Positions 20,720-33,560 of a stretch of DNA of 64,000 nt are shown here, piece after piece. The stretch covers positions 13,101,501 through 13,165,500 of the forward strand of contig JAITYX010000003.1 of NCBI GenBank assembly GCA_021018815.1. The letters are read 5' to 3'. The position numbers and the translations under genes are program-made. Every line of letters starts with the position of its first letter. Positions within the stretch are counted from its first letter, which is position 1. The notes beneath the pieces were generated by a model. The model saw only the letters and a list, made by a program, of their open reading frames with translations, was not told the DNA's origin and made no database searches. This DNA comes from Talinum fruticosum. Its lineage: Eukaryota; Streptophyta; Magnoliopsida; Caryophyllales; Talinaceae.

Positions 20720-21938
20720 TGATGGAAAGTGGACAGCCTTATACTTTGAGCTGAGAGATGTCCATCTCAAGGAACCATGCAAGCTTAAGGATCATCCGGA
20801 AATACTTGAAATATCCAAAGTTACAAGCACATTGCAATGGGATCCCGGAGGTTCAGAATTCAAGGACATCAATTTCTTATGATTTTGTTTATAAATAAAT
20901 TGATTGTCAATGGAGTCAAGAAGGAAGGTTAGAAGTTACAAGTGTGCCGCCTAAATTCTCCCATGTTCAAGCAACGTTGAGTTCTGTCAAGTCCAGCCGT
21001 GGAATGCTACAAATGCTACCATCTTTGATCCTTTGAACATAAATAACCTAAGGGACCGTCCAAGGGTCAAAGATTTACATCCATGCGTTCAAGGAGAGCA
21101 TCAAGTGAAGCCTAAGCAAGGAGCCTTCTAGAAGCACTAACCATAGTGGATGGAAGGAGGTTTGTTAGAAGCTTGCCAAAGGGGAAACAAACCGTGGCCA
21201 CATGTTCCCAAATGCTCAAATGCTTGGCTAGAATTCATCCTAGCTTGACTTGGAGGAGAGGAAAGAATCTTTACTAATTTTGTTTTGGTTTTTATCTTAA
21301 TTTCCAGCTTTGTAAAATGCCATTGTTAGGCATTATAAATTCAAGCACACATACTCATTGTAAAAACAACTTTGATGAATTTATAAACCTTGAGCTTTGC
21401 TCTTTTTGAGATGGATTTCTCAACCCCTTGAATCCTCATTGCTGATTTGAGCCTTGGCAAGCTTGGTGGTGTTCTTTGAGTCCTTATAATCCCCGGTGGT
21501 GTTTACGTATCCGAGCCGGAACCCGGGTTTTATCTAGCGACTTCATCAATCCATATCTCCCAAACCGCTCGTCCATTTTTGCCCAAATTTTAACCATCAT
21601 CCTTCCAGCGAGTCTACTTCCATCCCTCCAAAAATCAGCCAAAAAGCCTTCCGTCCCCACCTCTGATCCAAACAAAGAGTGTCAGCCTGGACGTCCAGCC
21701 GGAACTGTCAACTTCTTGCTTGTTGATCAAGGTGTTCCCCTTATCCAAAAAATCCCAAAAAAGCACAGAGCTTCTTCAACCAGTTGAGAAGCTCCATACC
21801 AAATTTTAGCTTCATCCCCCATCATTTGCCCCTCCTTTCACCCTTTTTTCCAAGACCGCACCTGCAGACCCTATTCTGCCTGGGTAGCCTTTTTGGGTTT
21901 TTCCCTTCTTCTTTTGCTTCCGCTCCCACTATACATCA
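20720..21938 (+). mobile_element. G1 solo LTR in the copia element
   Basis: TGATGGAAAGTGG to ACTATACATCA, 1219 bp, with a perfect 5-bp duplication TCAAG (20715-20719 and 21939-21943). It splits the copia GAG-pre-integrase region. Confidence 0.93.
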
Positions 21939-21943
21939 TCAAG

Positions 21944-22905
21944 CAATTCCTCTAAGAATATTTCTTATCTTAAAGCTGTAGTAAATGATGATTTATAGAC
22001 ATGACATTGTAGAGTAAGTCATATTAGTATGCATATTATCAAGAAATTATCTTCACATGGATTAGTTCGAGGATCGTAAAAGGGAAACAAGTTAGGTCAT
22101 CATTTAAACCACTTAAAATTCTTTCCACATCAAAAGTAGGTGAATGGATTCATAGGATTTACATGGGGAAATTCCAGTTAAGAGCTTAAGTTCTTGTTAT
22201 TATTGGTGATTATTTAAGATTTACATGGATATGTTTTCTTGAGAACGAAAAGGAAGCATTTAAGAAGTTCTCCGAGTGTTTGTAGACAAATACAACTTGT
22301 ATCGGGAACTTAGATCATAAGGGTCAGAATTGATCGTGGAAGAGAATTCAACTATTCTGAGTTTGCATATTTTCATGATAAATCTGGGATCTTTCACAAC
22401 TTCTTAGCACCACGAACACATCAACAAAATGGAGTTGTAGAAAGAAAGAACAATACCCTTGAAAAGATTGGTAGAACAATGATGATTGAGAATGATCTAC
22501 CATATTACTTTTGGGTTGAGGCAGTCAACACCCCCAACTACACTTTGAATCGATGTCTCATTCGCCTAATCCTCAAGGAAAACCATATGAGCTCTACAAA
22601 GGCAAGAGACCCAACATCTCTTACTTCAAGCCTTTTGGATTCAAATGTTTTGTTCACAATAATGGTAAGACTCATCTAACTAAATTTGATGGTAGATTCG
22701 ATAAACTTATTTTCTTTGGATATTCTACCCATAGAAAATTTTATTGTATTTTTAACAAAAGGACTAACACAATGAAAGAAATTATTCACATGATTTTTCA
22801 TGAAGTTGACTATGCTAGGATAAGTGAGTAAGCATTCTCGGATCTCAAGCTTAGCAACGATGATGATGACTTGATTGAAGCTGAGCTCGAAACACTAGAA
22901 GCAAA
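21944..22905 (+). pseudogene. Ty1/copia pre-integrase and integrase
   Basis: After the G1 LTR the frame resumes: WHCRVSHISMHIIKKLSSHG (GAG-pre-integrase, histidine-rich zinc-binding region), then HNFLAPRTHQQNGVVERKNN, the conserved block holding the catalytic Glu of copia integrase, and PYFWVEAVNTPNYTLNRC in a shifted frame. ISYFKPFGFKCFVHNNGK and FFGYSTHRKFYCIFN follow, the usual C-terminal integrase region. Many frameshifts. An integrase would join the element's cDNA to host DNA. Confidence 0.82.
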
Positions 22906-23209
22906 AGAATCGAGCCCCTAATTGACCTAGTTCAATAGACTGAGCAACTTAGTTAAGATGCAACTCAAGGACCTCAAAACTAGAAGGAACTAAGATTGCA
23001 CCAACTAAGGAACCAAGTATTCATGATCCTAATCGGGTACATCAAAGTCCATGATGAACTTTCAGGTATACTTCTAGTCACCCTCCCGAGAACATTATTT
23101 CAAACATCATCTCAAGTGTGCAAACTCGTTCTTCTCTTCACAATTTTGTGCATTTACTACATTCATTTCCATGATAGAACCCTAGATTGTGGTAGAAGCC
23201 TTACTTGAG

Positions 23210-24700
23210 CCCAAGTCGGTAGAGACCATGCAAGAAGAATTCTCTCGGCTTGACAAAATCAAGTTTGCACTTTAACCGACCGACTAACCGACCACCTAGT
23301 TATACGAATCAAATGGGTTTTCAAAAGCAAATAGGATGAGGAGGGTTTGGTAGTTAGAAATAAGGCCAGACTAGTTGCTCAAGGGTACAATCAAGAAGGA
23401 GGTATTCATTGTGGGGAAACCATTGCACCGGTTGCTAGAATTCTGGCCATTAGAATCCTACTTGCATTTGCATCGAGCATGAACATCAAACTTTATTAAA
23501 TTGATGTCAAATGTGATTTCCTAAATGGTTTTATTCAAGAATAAGTATAGGTTGGACAACCCCTCGAATTTGAAAATGCACATTTTCCAAACCATGTTTT
23601 CAAGTTGCAAACAACTCTCTATAGTTTGAAACAAGCTCTTAAAGCTTGGCATTAAAGGTTAAAAACAATTTTTGTAGAAAATGGTTTTGAAAAAGGTTTG
23701 ATTGACAAAACATTATTAATAAAAATCAAGGGAAAAGATTTCATTATTATTTATATTTATGTTAATGATATCATCTTTGGTGCTATTAATGAAACCCTTT
23801 ACCAAGAGTTTTTGAGTTGATGAGACAGAATTCGAATGAGTATTATGGAAGAATTGAATTTCTTCCATGGATTGCAAATCAAGCAAAAAATGGATAGAAT
23901 CTATGTTCATGAAACTAATTATGTAAAAGAGCTGCTAAAGAAATACAAGCTTCAGGATGCAAATCCAAGCAACTACACAAATGACCGAGCAACATAAAAC
24001 TAGACTTAGACGAAATGGGTAAGTTAGTAGATCAATAAAATCTATAGAGGTATGATTGAATCTCTACTTTATCTAACTTCCAAGTAAGCCATATATCATG
24101 TTCAGTATTTACCTATGTTGAAGATTTTAAGCTCATCCAAAGGAATCTTATTTCACTACATTGAAGAGAGTTTTCGGATATGTTACAAGCACTCGTCAAT
24201 TAGTCTCCGGTATTGTAAAGACTCAAGTTTGACCCTCAGTGGCTACTCGGATGCTAATTATGATGGATATAAAGTTTATAGGATGAGTATATCAAGAACA
24301 TGTCAATTACTTGGGAACTTCTTGATCTCATAGCATTTGAAGAAGTAAAATTCAGTTGCTCCATCAACCGATAAAGTTGAGTACATAACCCGTTGGAGCT
24401 AGCTATGCTCAATTGTTGTGGATCAAGCAACAGTTAAAGGATCTTGGACTGACTTTCTCAGCCTTTCATATCAAATGTGATAACCATAGTGCAATAAGCA
24501 TAACAAAGAATCCAGTTTAACACTAAAAAACAAAGGACATTGAGGTCGGTATCATTTTCTTAGAGACCATGCTGAGAAAGGTGATTTTATCTTAAAATTT
24601 ATTCCTACTAAGCTTCAATTAGCTGATATTTTCACTAAGAATTTAGGTGAAGATTAGTTTTGCTTTATTATAAATGAGCTTGGTATCATGAATGTTTGAT
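23210..24700 (+). pseudogene. Ty1/copia reverse transcriptase and RNase H
   Basis: Recognisable blocks: NKARLVAQGYNQEGGIH, FASSMNIKLY, TTLYSLKQALKAWH and IYVNDIIFGAIN. The last replaces the usual YVDD of the RT active site by YVND, so an invariant catalytic Asp is lost. RNase H follows: CDNHSAISITKNPV, FLRDHAEKGDF and KLQLADIFTKNLGED, ending NELGIMNV. The order is typical of Sirevirus-like copia pol. Many stops and shifts. Confidence 0.85.
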
Positions 24701-25141
24701 TGTGTGATTACTTGATTGATTCAATAAATGTTTATTTGCATGAACATGTTTTTAATGTGAGAAATCTAATAGATCGCTAGCTCGATTGATAACTCAGCTA
24801 ATAAATCGATAGATTGGTTATTTGAGTCTTGTCTAAGCATTTAGACGACTAATGGAATCAGATTCATTTTAATTTAAATGGACATTTAAATCTTCCGAGA
24901 TCATCTCTAATTAATAGAGAATTTTAGATTATACTTTCGCAAAATTGTTTTACTTAATCTTAAGTGATTCTCGATTAAAAAACTAGTCGTTGGGACTGCT
25001 GACTCATTACTGCATTTGAAACTAGCCATTAAAGTGTTAGTCGTTGGAGAGCGCTGGAACTCATATCCTTTTTCTAGCCGTTTGAGAGTCTTTTTCCGAT
25101 ATATACTCAACACTCTAACTCATTTCTCACTTTGTATTCTC

Positions 25142-25144
<3 letters not shown>
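24701..25144 (+). other. Post-pol region of the copia element
   Basis: Non-coding in all frames beyond about 70 codons. Sireviruses often have a long region between pol and the 3' LTR, and this may be its start. The sequence ends in the (AT)n tract at 25145, and no 3' LTR matching 2735-3996 was seen. Confidence 0.4.

Positions 25145-25188
<44 letters not shown>
25145..25188 (+). repeat. (AT)n microsatellite
   Basis: About 22 AT units at the junction between the copia remnant and the next LTR. Confidence 0.95.
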
Positions 25189-25191
<3 letters not shown>

Positions 25192-26235
25192 AATGCCCGT
25201 AATTTTAACGAATAGCAACTCGTGAAGTATAGAATTATTGAGTGATATTCCATGCATCTAGGGGTGAGTGGCTGATTTTATTTACGACCGGACATATTAC
25301 TTTAGTATCCCTTTGGAGTCTGCTATTGAATAAATTAAATCAAGGAAATTGCCTTCCTTTTATTGAGCTGAACCTTGCACGAGATAGGGATTTTCGTGGC
25401 CGGCGTATAAAAAATAAGTTAGGACGCAGAGGCATAAGGGGACGAAGAAAGGCAAAGGCGTGGATTTGTTTTAGGTAGAAGAAGATTACTTTGGCCATGA
25501 AGAGATAAAGGAGATTTAGTGAAGGTCCAATAGAAGTGGGAGGTGATTTTTGTTTAGCGGTGGTGAGAGTTGTGCTAAAAATAAAAGAAAGAGGGACCGA
25601 AGAGAAGGGGGCACGGGAAAGAAAAGAAGAAACAGAACCGCAGAAGCGAGAATAAGGGAGGGGGAAAGAAGCACCGAACTCGGAAAAGAAAGAAAGAGAG
25701 AGAGAGAGAGGAGGTGAGCTCGCGGGCGAAGGGACCGAGGGGAGGACCGGCGACCACCGTAGGACCGAAGGCGGCTGCCGGTGACGCAAGTAAGTGCGAG
25801 CGAGAGAGAAAAGAGAGCGAGAGACTGGGCGGGGTAAGCGCGAAGGCGGGACCCAAGGCAGGGGCAAACGCAAGAAGGGACCGAGAGGCTGGAATTCGGG
25901 AAAGTAACGGCGGCAAGGGAGAAGGACCGGTGGCGAGCTCACGAGGGCACAACCGAGAGCTAGCGGAGGCCAAAAAATGGCAAGCCGAAACAGGGGAAGC
26001 AAGAGACCGAGAGGAACCGAGCGAGGACCGACCGAAAGAGGGACCGAGACCGGAAGGCGAAGTAAAGGAGCCCAAAATCCATCCCTAAAACCCGAGAATT
26101 TCAAGTGGGTATTCTTATACTCTAAATAGATAGGCCTTTATTGACGCTCTTAGCAAGATTGAGGTCTCTTCGAAACCACGCCTGACGAAGTAGTAGGATT
26201 GGTTAACGGTAGGGATGGAAACATTACTTTTGATC
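25189..26235 (+). mobile_element. Partial Ty3/gypsy-type LTR
   Basis: Begins TGTAATGCCCGTAATTTT, a start common in plant chromovirus LTRs. A purine-rich GC-rich block at 25565-26075 gives long readings on both strands without stops because of its GA composition. It is cut at 26235 by the next element and no partner LTR is seen in the window. Confidence 0.5.
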
Positions 26236-26497
26236 CGTAACACCCCGAAACTTTTGCATTTAATTACTTTACATTCATATTATCTCGCCTTAATATTGTT
26301 CAAGAGGAGTGAGCCACTTAAAAACTTGAAACTGAAATAAATGATGCGAACAAATTTAATAATCGTAAATAATAGTAAGTAATTTGTACAGATTTACATT
26401 TGTGTGACGAATCGTATGTACACCCAAATAATGTAAAATTGTGTCTCGAACACGATTTATTTATATATAAATAATAAATAAATGAAAAAAAGAGATA

Positions 26498-26500
<3 letters not shown>

Positions 26501-26585
<85 letters not shown>
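26501..26585 (+). repeat. (AT)n microsatellite in the 5' LTR
   Basis: More than 40 AT units; the same site in the 3' LTR has about 6. Confidence 0.95.
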
Positions 26586-26590
<5 letters not shown>

Positions 26591-29009
26591 CAAATAAAAA
26601 TGGGTCACGTTTATTTAAATACTTAACCATGTGATAAATTAATAGTAAAAGACAAAAAAAAGATGTTAATATTTTCAAGATAAAAAGAAAAAAAAAGAAA
26701 AAAAGAAAGAGAAGTAGATTGTAGAAGCATCGGGAAAATCGGTGAAGGAGGGGAAGGAGTTTGAAAATCAAGTAAATATCATTCATTCCCCTTCTCTCAC
26801 TCTCACCTCTCTTTCCTCTCCTCGCTTCACTGCTGCATGTGCTTCCACCGCCGGCCTCTTTCGCTGCTAGCGAGGCCGCCGCCGGTGCCTCCGGCAGCCA
26901 CCCTATCACCTCCAACGCATTTGTCTCTCTCCTCTTCGCTCTGTTTCGCTCCAAACAGGGGCTATTTCGCCCTCGCTGCTACTGCCGCCTCTGGACTAGG
27001 CTAGCGTCGCCACCTTTGGCCACTATTTGGCGCCAAACACCGCCGACCAACGCCTGAAGCTGCCACCTCGGACACCGAACCACCACAACCAAATTCCACT
27101 TCAAAACCCCCTTTGAGGTATATCTCTAATTCTCCATTTCTAAGAAAAATTTTATCATAAATTTATGTTGTAATTGAAGAATTAGACAAGTTAATGTGAG
27201 TTTTGAATTAGTTGTGGTGGAATTGAAAGAATCTTGGGATAAAATGAGATTGAATTTAAGGTTTATTATGTGTTGATATCGAGTGGAAATTGATTTGGGT
27301 TTATTTATAATTGTGAATGTGCTTGTTTAAGTTTTATATGAATATGAATGAATTGTTTAGTTGTGGAAGAATTAGAAGAAAGATATTGAGGATGATTGAA
27401 GTATGAGCATGCATATATTATTGTGAGTTGCTTTCAAGGATATGAAATTGGAGATTGATGGAAGATTGAATTTATTGGTGTATGTGTGCTAAACTTGAGC
27501 AAATTAATGTAATTGAATTTTGATTTAGTTAAGTAAGAGTAAATCAATTCAAAATGTGGAAATTTGATGGAGTATGGAGGTATATTCATGTATGTAAATT
27601 AAGTGGTAATTGGGTTATGTTAAGTTTTGGATTGAAAATATGAAATAAATGTAAATTGGATAGGAAGTTGAAGGTTTTGTTGGATTTAACGGAGATCTTG
27701 TTTGAAGTAAGTTGCGATGAGGTGAAAAATAAGGTCATAACTGCTTAGTTATAATAAAACATGAATGACTAAGTGAGCAATGATCTTAAAGAAGGTTTAG
27801 GATATTATTGAAAGAGAGATCAAGATTGAAAAAAATTTAAAATGTTGAATCGAGTTGAGCAGGGAGGAAGAATAGATCTTTATAAAATTGTGAGAGTTTT
27901 AAGCTTAAATGAATTTTGAGCGACAAGTGAGAAATTAAAAGAAACCGAACATAAGAGTTTACAAAAAAAAAAAGAAAAGAAAAAGTAGTATGACAATGTG
28001 AATAGAGACCTAACTTAACGGATCAAATTACTTCCTGAAAACGAGAAAATTGACGGAATGGACATGATCGAAGAAAATAACGAAAAACAATACTTAAAGG
28101 AAAACGAACAACTATTTGCGGTACGTTACTATTTGTCCCTCTCAAAATGTTTAAATGTTCACTTGTTTTACGAAAAGTTTAATCATTTATCATTAATTGC
28201 TTGGAAATGTCTCCTATTGGAACTAACCGTATCGGGCTCTCCTCGATAGTTGCTTGTCCCTACTTGAATTGTTTAATCGAAGCTATTGTTACAATGTAAA
28301 TGTACTAGAATCTTACAACTCACCGAGAATTGAAAAGTTACGAAATATGAAAATAAGGATTTGGGTTAAAAGAAGAGAGTAAGCTAATCTATTAAAGGGT
28401 ATTGTGAGAAAAACTTATGCGTGTTATGTGAAAGTGGAAAATTAATTATTGGTATGGAAGTATTAAACTAGCTAATTATACAATATGACTTGGTTTGCGA
28501 GAGAAATTGAAATGATTATGACATGTTATGTTTTAAATTGTTATAGTTAATGACTCGATGTTGATAGAAGAAGTAGTTAATGTGGTTAAAATAAATTGAA
28601 TCGGTAAATTGAAATGGTGGTGATTTTTGAAATAATTACACTACCAAAAATCATCAAATTTCCCACTTGTAATTTTCCATCGAAAAATCATAGTAGGAAA
28701 TTTTGCACTTGTTTTTCCACTACTTGATTTTTTCACTGATTTCCACCCGTTATATTTTCAATGAAAAATTTCCTACTAAATTCCCTCCGATTTTCCACCA
28801 CCAAATATTTTCATAATTTTAATTTTTATTTAAAATTTATTTCCTACTAATTTCCCACTAACATTTATTTATTTGAATTTCACCATTTTTTTAATTTTGA
28901 TAGCAACTCTTTCTCCCCAAAATATTTCACTAGTAAATTCAATTTTTCAATTCCCACCAAATAAAACTTTTGGTGAAAGTGTGTCTTAAAAAAGAAATTT
29001 AAAACCAAA

Positions 29010-29540
29010 GTGAGATTAGCTTATACAGGCGTGTATACTACTAGGTGGGAAATAATTAAGACTAAAGTGTACTCTCTCTCCTCTCACACTCTCTCTCACG
29101 CCTCTCGTCCTTCGCACTCTCCAGGCCCGAACCCTAGCTCATGCCTGGATCCAAGCCTCCGACCTCTCCGCAACCCCGCCGCCGTCTCCGGGGACTCATC
29201 GCCGTCGTCACTCCGGTGGCCGACGATCGACGGCTCTCCGAAGACTCGGAGACTTACGCTAGTGGGTTTTACAAGTGTTTGGATTCTAGGTTTTGGGTTC
29301 CACCGTCTCGGCAACCCCACCACCGTCTCCGGGAACTCATTGTCGCCTTCACTCCGGTGGCTAACAATCGACGACTCTTTGGGTGTCTCCGAGGAATACT
29401 CGAAGACTTACACTCGCTGCTTGTAGAAGTTCGGGTGTTTTGATTCTGGGTTTTGGGTTCCACCGTCTCCGCAACCCCGCCACCGTCTCCGAGAACTCAT
29501 CGCCGCCGTCACTCCGGTGGCCTTTTTTACGGCTATCCGG
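29010..29540 (+). repeat. Three GC-rich tandem units
   Basis: A CAACCCCRCCRCCGTCTCCG-like unit recurs at 29171, 29312 and 29472 (spacing 141 and 160 bp), each followed by an ACTCCGGTGGC segment. It looks like duplicated leader or coding sequence. A 138-codon reading (29010-29426) runs through it, but its composition gives no family match. Confidence 0.7.
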
Positions 29541-29566
29541 GTGTCTCCGAGGTTTTTGAAGCTTTT

Positions 29567-31755
29567 TGTTAAGCTTGTCGTACAGCAACAAATTAAACCA
29601 CTACTTAAACTTATAATAAACAATATAGCAAGGGCAAGTAGGGATCGAATCCACGAGGAAAGATATAATAACATGCAAGTTTTAATCTAATTAAATTTAC
29701 TACTCTTAAAAACAAAATAGAAAATATAAATTAAAATCAATAACTAAAATTCATAGAAAATTATCTAATAACTAAATAAATAATTTATACAGAATAATAA
29801 AACTACAATAACCCAGAAATATTTTTGTATATTTTTTAGAATAATTAAAACAGAAAACTAAAGCAGAAAATAAACAAATTCTAAAACAGAAAATTAAATA
29901 AGTAAAATTCTGCACTAAAATACTTATGAAAATAAATACTAAAATTACCCAGAATAATAATACTAATTTTCTAAACCTAACCAGACCCAAAAAATATAAA
30001 AACAAAATTTAAAATCTAATTTACGAATTTATTTTATTAAAAACCTGCAGTAATTAAATTCAAGGATTAAATCTGAAAAAATATCAAATTAATTCCAAAA
30101 ATTCTAAAATTTAATCACAGCAAACTAGGACTCTATCTAAACCCTAAAAGAAAATAAAACACGAAAAATAACAAAAGAAACTATTTTTAAACTAATTTCT
30201 AACAAACTGACTCAAAAATAATAAAAACTGACAGAAAATTAATTCTGAAAATTAAAATATGTAAAGACTCAAAATTAAATTAAAATAAAATTACTAAAAC
30301 TAACCTAAAATACTGATCTTTAGGGGGTAACGAAATTAATAATAAAAGACTATGTATTTATAAATAAAAATTGCCAAACTAAAGAAAATAACTAAAAAGC
30401 AAACAAATAATTATCAAAGATAGCAAATTTATAAAAACACTTAGTATAATCTATATCCACCATGCAAATTATTATTTATCATTAACACACAAATTGATCT
30501 ACCCATGAGCTAAAGCTGTAGAAGACAACCACTAGCGGATCTTCCCGTTTTTCCTTAGTTATTAGTTTACTTAGGCCTAGCCCTAATATAAACCCTACTA
30601 ATATTGATAACCCTAGCACTAGCACTAGAATTTAATCAAATCAGAGCATTAAGTATTAGAAAAACATCATCTAGCACCTAATAACCAATCTACTAGCAAA
30701 TTGATTTAAGAAGGATCTATGATAATTTCCTAATTAAAAGAGATGGGTATGAGCCATCCATGATTAACTAGGGTGATACTTATGTCTAAAAGATCAAGCA
30801 ATTACGTACTTAAACCCTCTAAACTATCACATGAATTTATATAAAACTAAATAGCGTGCACTCTAATTAATTAGACATAAATTCATAAACATTAAACACA
30901 AATTATCATAAAATCATGGATTGAATCAATAAGACAATAAAAATCGAAACTTTGTTTCAAAATAAATAATTTAACATGGCTTCAAGTAGATTATACCAAG
31001 TATAAGAAAAACTACTCACACATAATGTAAGTTAAAACATGTAAACTAAATGAAACTAGCATCTTTAGTATTAATCTATCAATAAAAACTCAATCTTTTC
31101 TAATAAAAATTACAAAACTAAATTATACTACCGATATTAGTTTCTTTGACCGGGAAGATGAAGAAGATGATGATGGATGGTGGCTGGCTGGGCAGCGGAC
31201 AGCAGCAACGAGCAAGCGGACAGCAGCAGCAGGCGGCAGCAAGGGTTCGAGCGGCAGTGCGGCTGGCTGGTCGGTGGTCAGGCAGCAGGTGTAGGCGGCA
31301 GCAAGCGGTGGTGGCTGGCATGGACAGCAAAGGTAAGAGGTGGTGATTGTGTGTGGGTCTAGGTCAGCCAAGATGGGGCAGCAGCAAGGGCTGCGTGTAG
31401 CTCCTCCCGGGCTCCCCTTTTATGATGATAATAAGTAGTATATATAGGGTAAAAGAGTTAGGGTTTATTTCTCTTTCTTCTCTTCTAAGTTTCCTTTTCT
31501 ATTCCAATTAGGATTTCCTAAAATATAATATCCTAAAATAAATATTTTATTACATATTATATTTATGGACCGACTTCATATATTTTCTTGGATGCTTGTC
31601 GGTAGCTAAAAATCCACTTTTAACGACTTTTCTTCTCTTCCCCACTTTATTCGATAATTACCTATAAATAGACAAAATAGAATAAATTAGATAAAATAAA
31701 CTATATAATATAAACTAAATAACTACTAAAAATACGTATAAAATACGACTTAACA
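29567..31755. mobile_element. Solo LTR (about 2.2 kb) inside the CACTA-like element
   Basis: Starts TGTTAAGCTTGTCG and ends CGACTTAACA (TG...CA, with short inverted ends), flanked by a perfect 5-bp duplication CTTTT (29562-29566 and 31756-31760). No coding region. A GC-rich CAGCAG block lies at 31175-31330. The length and the 5-bp duplication fit a solo LTR of an LTR retrotransposon; the family is unknown to me and the strand was not determined. Confidence 0.7.
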
Positions 31756-31760
31756 CTTTT

Positions 31761-32887
31761 GCTTCGGTAAGTTTTGGTATTTCAACCCCTTGTTTCAATT
31801 ATTTTTCTGAAATTTATTTGCTCGTCTTATGGTTCGAAACTGGAACATTTTTTGGTGTCTGATTTCTATCCTTTCCATTTGAATGTCTCGCATTATTCTT
31901 ATTGTGATCTTCTGTCGCCTTGTAGTGTCTTTACGAAACTGTTTTCAATTTGTAAGTGTTTCCCTTTAATTAGAGCTCTCTCTCACAAATGATGCTTGGG
32001 ATTCTCTTTATGATCAATCCTTAACAGTAGTCTTCATGATCTTGACATTGCCACCATTGTTCATGTCTGTAAGCTACACCCTCCTTACCCTATCCTCCTT
32101 GATAAGGAAGCTCCTCTAGCAATTCTTTTAACGGAATTGCTATTTTACTTTAGCCTGATTTTCCCTCCATCTAATCTATATAGCCACTAGCTCTTTTCTT
32201 CTTCTTTGGAGGTGTGAAACTTTGGGCGACCTGTAGGAAACCTTCCAACTTCAAAACTTTTCTCGGTTAAAGCGGATTGAGAATGACTATTCCTGTAAAC
32301 CCCAAGGAGTTTTGTTGACTATTGTTTTTCATCAATATCTTTACCAAATATGCTTTAAATCTCCCTAGATCCTTTGAGTTGTGGCATGTGTTTTTGTTAC
32401 TTTTGATAATGATAGAACATAATCGAGCCTTGCTTTATAGACATCTTGATCAGCAAATCACTTACTTTTGTTTTTAAATTGTTTGGTTGGAGAGTCTCGC
32501 TGATTGAATAATTTTGAAAGAAAATAAACTATTTATACTCTTTGAGTCAGCTCGATTTCATTACATCCGACATATGCATTGTTTGTTTAGTGTTATTTTT
32601 AGTAATTTAGCTTACCATTGTATAAATATAAATATAATAGACGGATGAAGTTTAAAGGAGGATTTATACATTGTCAATATATTTACCATGGTCAAGACTG
32701 TGCGTTGACTTCTTTAGACTCATTAATGATTGATAAATCTACACTTGCAGAAATCACATTTTCTCTTTTGCTTTTTTTTTTTTGGCGGGCGGTGTTAATA
32801 GCTAATATACATGCCTTTACTTTTTGTGGATTTTTTTTTCTTTGGTAGTCCGAACTTGGTGTAACCAATGTGATTTTGGAAATGTAG
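31761..32887. other. CACTA interior upstream of the captured exon
   Basis: AT-rich sequence with a T-rich run near 32768. Probably introns or flanks captured with the OPT exon. No gene recognised. Confidence 0.4.
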
Positions 32888-32985
32888 GTGTTGGGATTTG
32901 GATGGGCTGGTATATACCGACGTTATCTTGTGGAGCCAGCAGAAATGTGGTGGCCGGGTAATCTTGTGCAAGTTTCCTTATTTAG
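32888..32985 (+). pseudogene. Captured oligopeptide transporter (OPT) exon
   Basis: A 98-bp exon, bounded by an AG (TGTAG) before and GTAAT after, reads [20 protein letters not shown] and then [10 protein letters not shown] in one frame with no stop. This is a strongly conserved loop-membrane segment of plant OPT-family proton-coupled oligopeptide transporters (usual text ..[28 protein letters not shown]..). Both splice sites are where they would be in the parent gene. Only one exon is present, so this is a captured fragment within the CACTA-like element and would not make a transporter by itself. Confidence 0.82.
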
Positions 32986-32989
32986 GTAA

Positions 32990-33560
32990 TTGTAGCTCAA
33001 AATGTTTGCCTCATAAAGATATAAAGATTATGATACAATTGACGAGTTACACTCTTTATTGCTTTAGTTTATAACTTCTTATTTCTCTTAAATAAATCTT
33101 GTCACTACCAAACAGTTGGACCAAAGGGGCATCAAAACTAAAATTAGGAATGGCTAAGACAAACTGAGTGCTTCGACGAGACAACCTAATGAGATCATAA
33201 GTGATTTTAGTTGTCTAGAACTTCGGACTACACACCTAACCTCGTTACATGTTACCTACTCATGGGGTTCGAAACTGGAACAAAATTATATCTTTGTCTT
33301 AGTTACATGCATTGCAAGTTATGTATATGCATGGTTGTATATTTTGGTAAAAGTGTTTGTGGTTAAACTTATGGATGTATATGCATGGATGTTAAACATT
33401 ATTGGTTGCTTGGCAATATAGTTTGTTAGTTTTGGGTTATTTTTGTTGTATATGTAGATATGAACTACTATCATGGAGCAATCTATCAAATTGTTTAATG
33501 TTTGACGGAGTTGTATATAAATTTTTGGTGCTACTATTAAGCGAGGTTGTGTTGTTAAAT
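32990..33560. other. CACTA interior downstream of the captured exon
   Basis: No recognisable coding region; AT-rich, leading into the subterminal repeat zone. Confidence 0.4.

Noticed and set aside
25340..26104. 254-codon minus-strand reading, the longest in the window
   Set aside because: It lies in a GA-rich strand-biased block within an LTR; the Ser/Leu/Pro/Phe-rich product follows composition, and overlapping open frames exist on both strands.
29010..29443. Possible Ser/Pro-rich protein in the CACTA-like element
   Set aside because: It runs through tandem GC-rich units and changes frame between units; no domain seen.
31118..31371. Ala/Pro/Cys-rich readings near the CAG block
   Set aside because: Trinucleotide-biased sequence inside a solo LTR; no start context or family.
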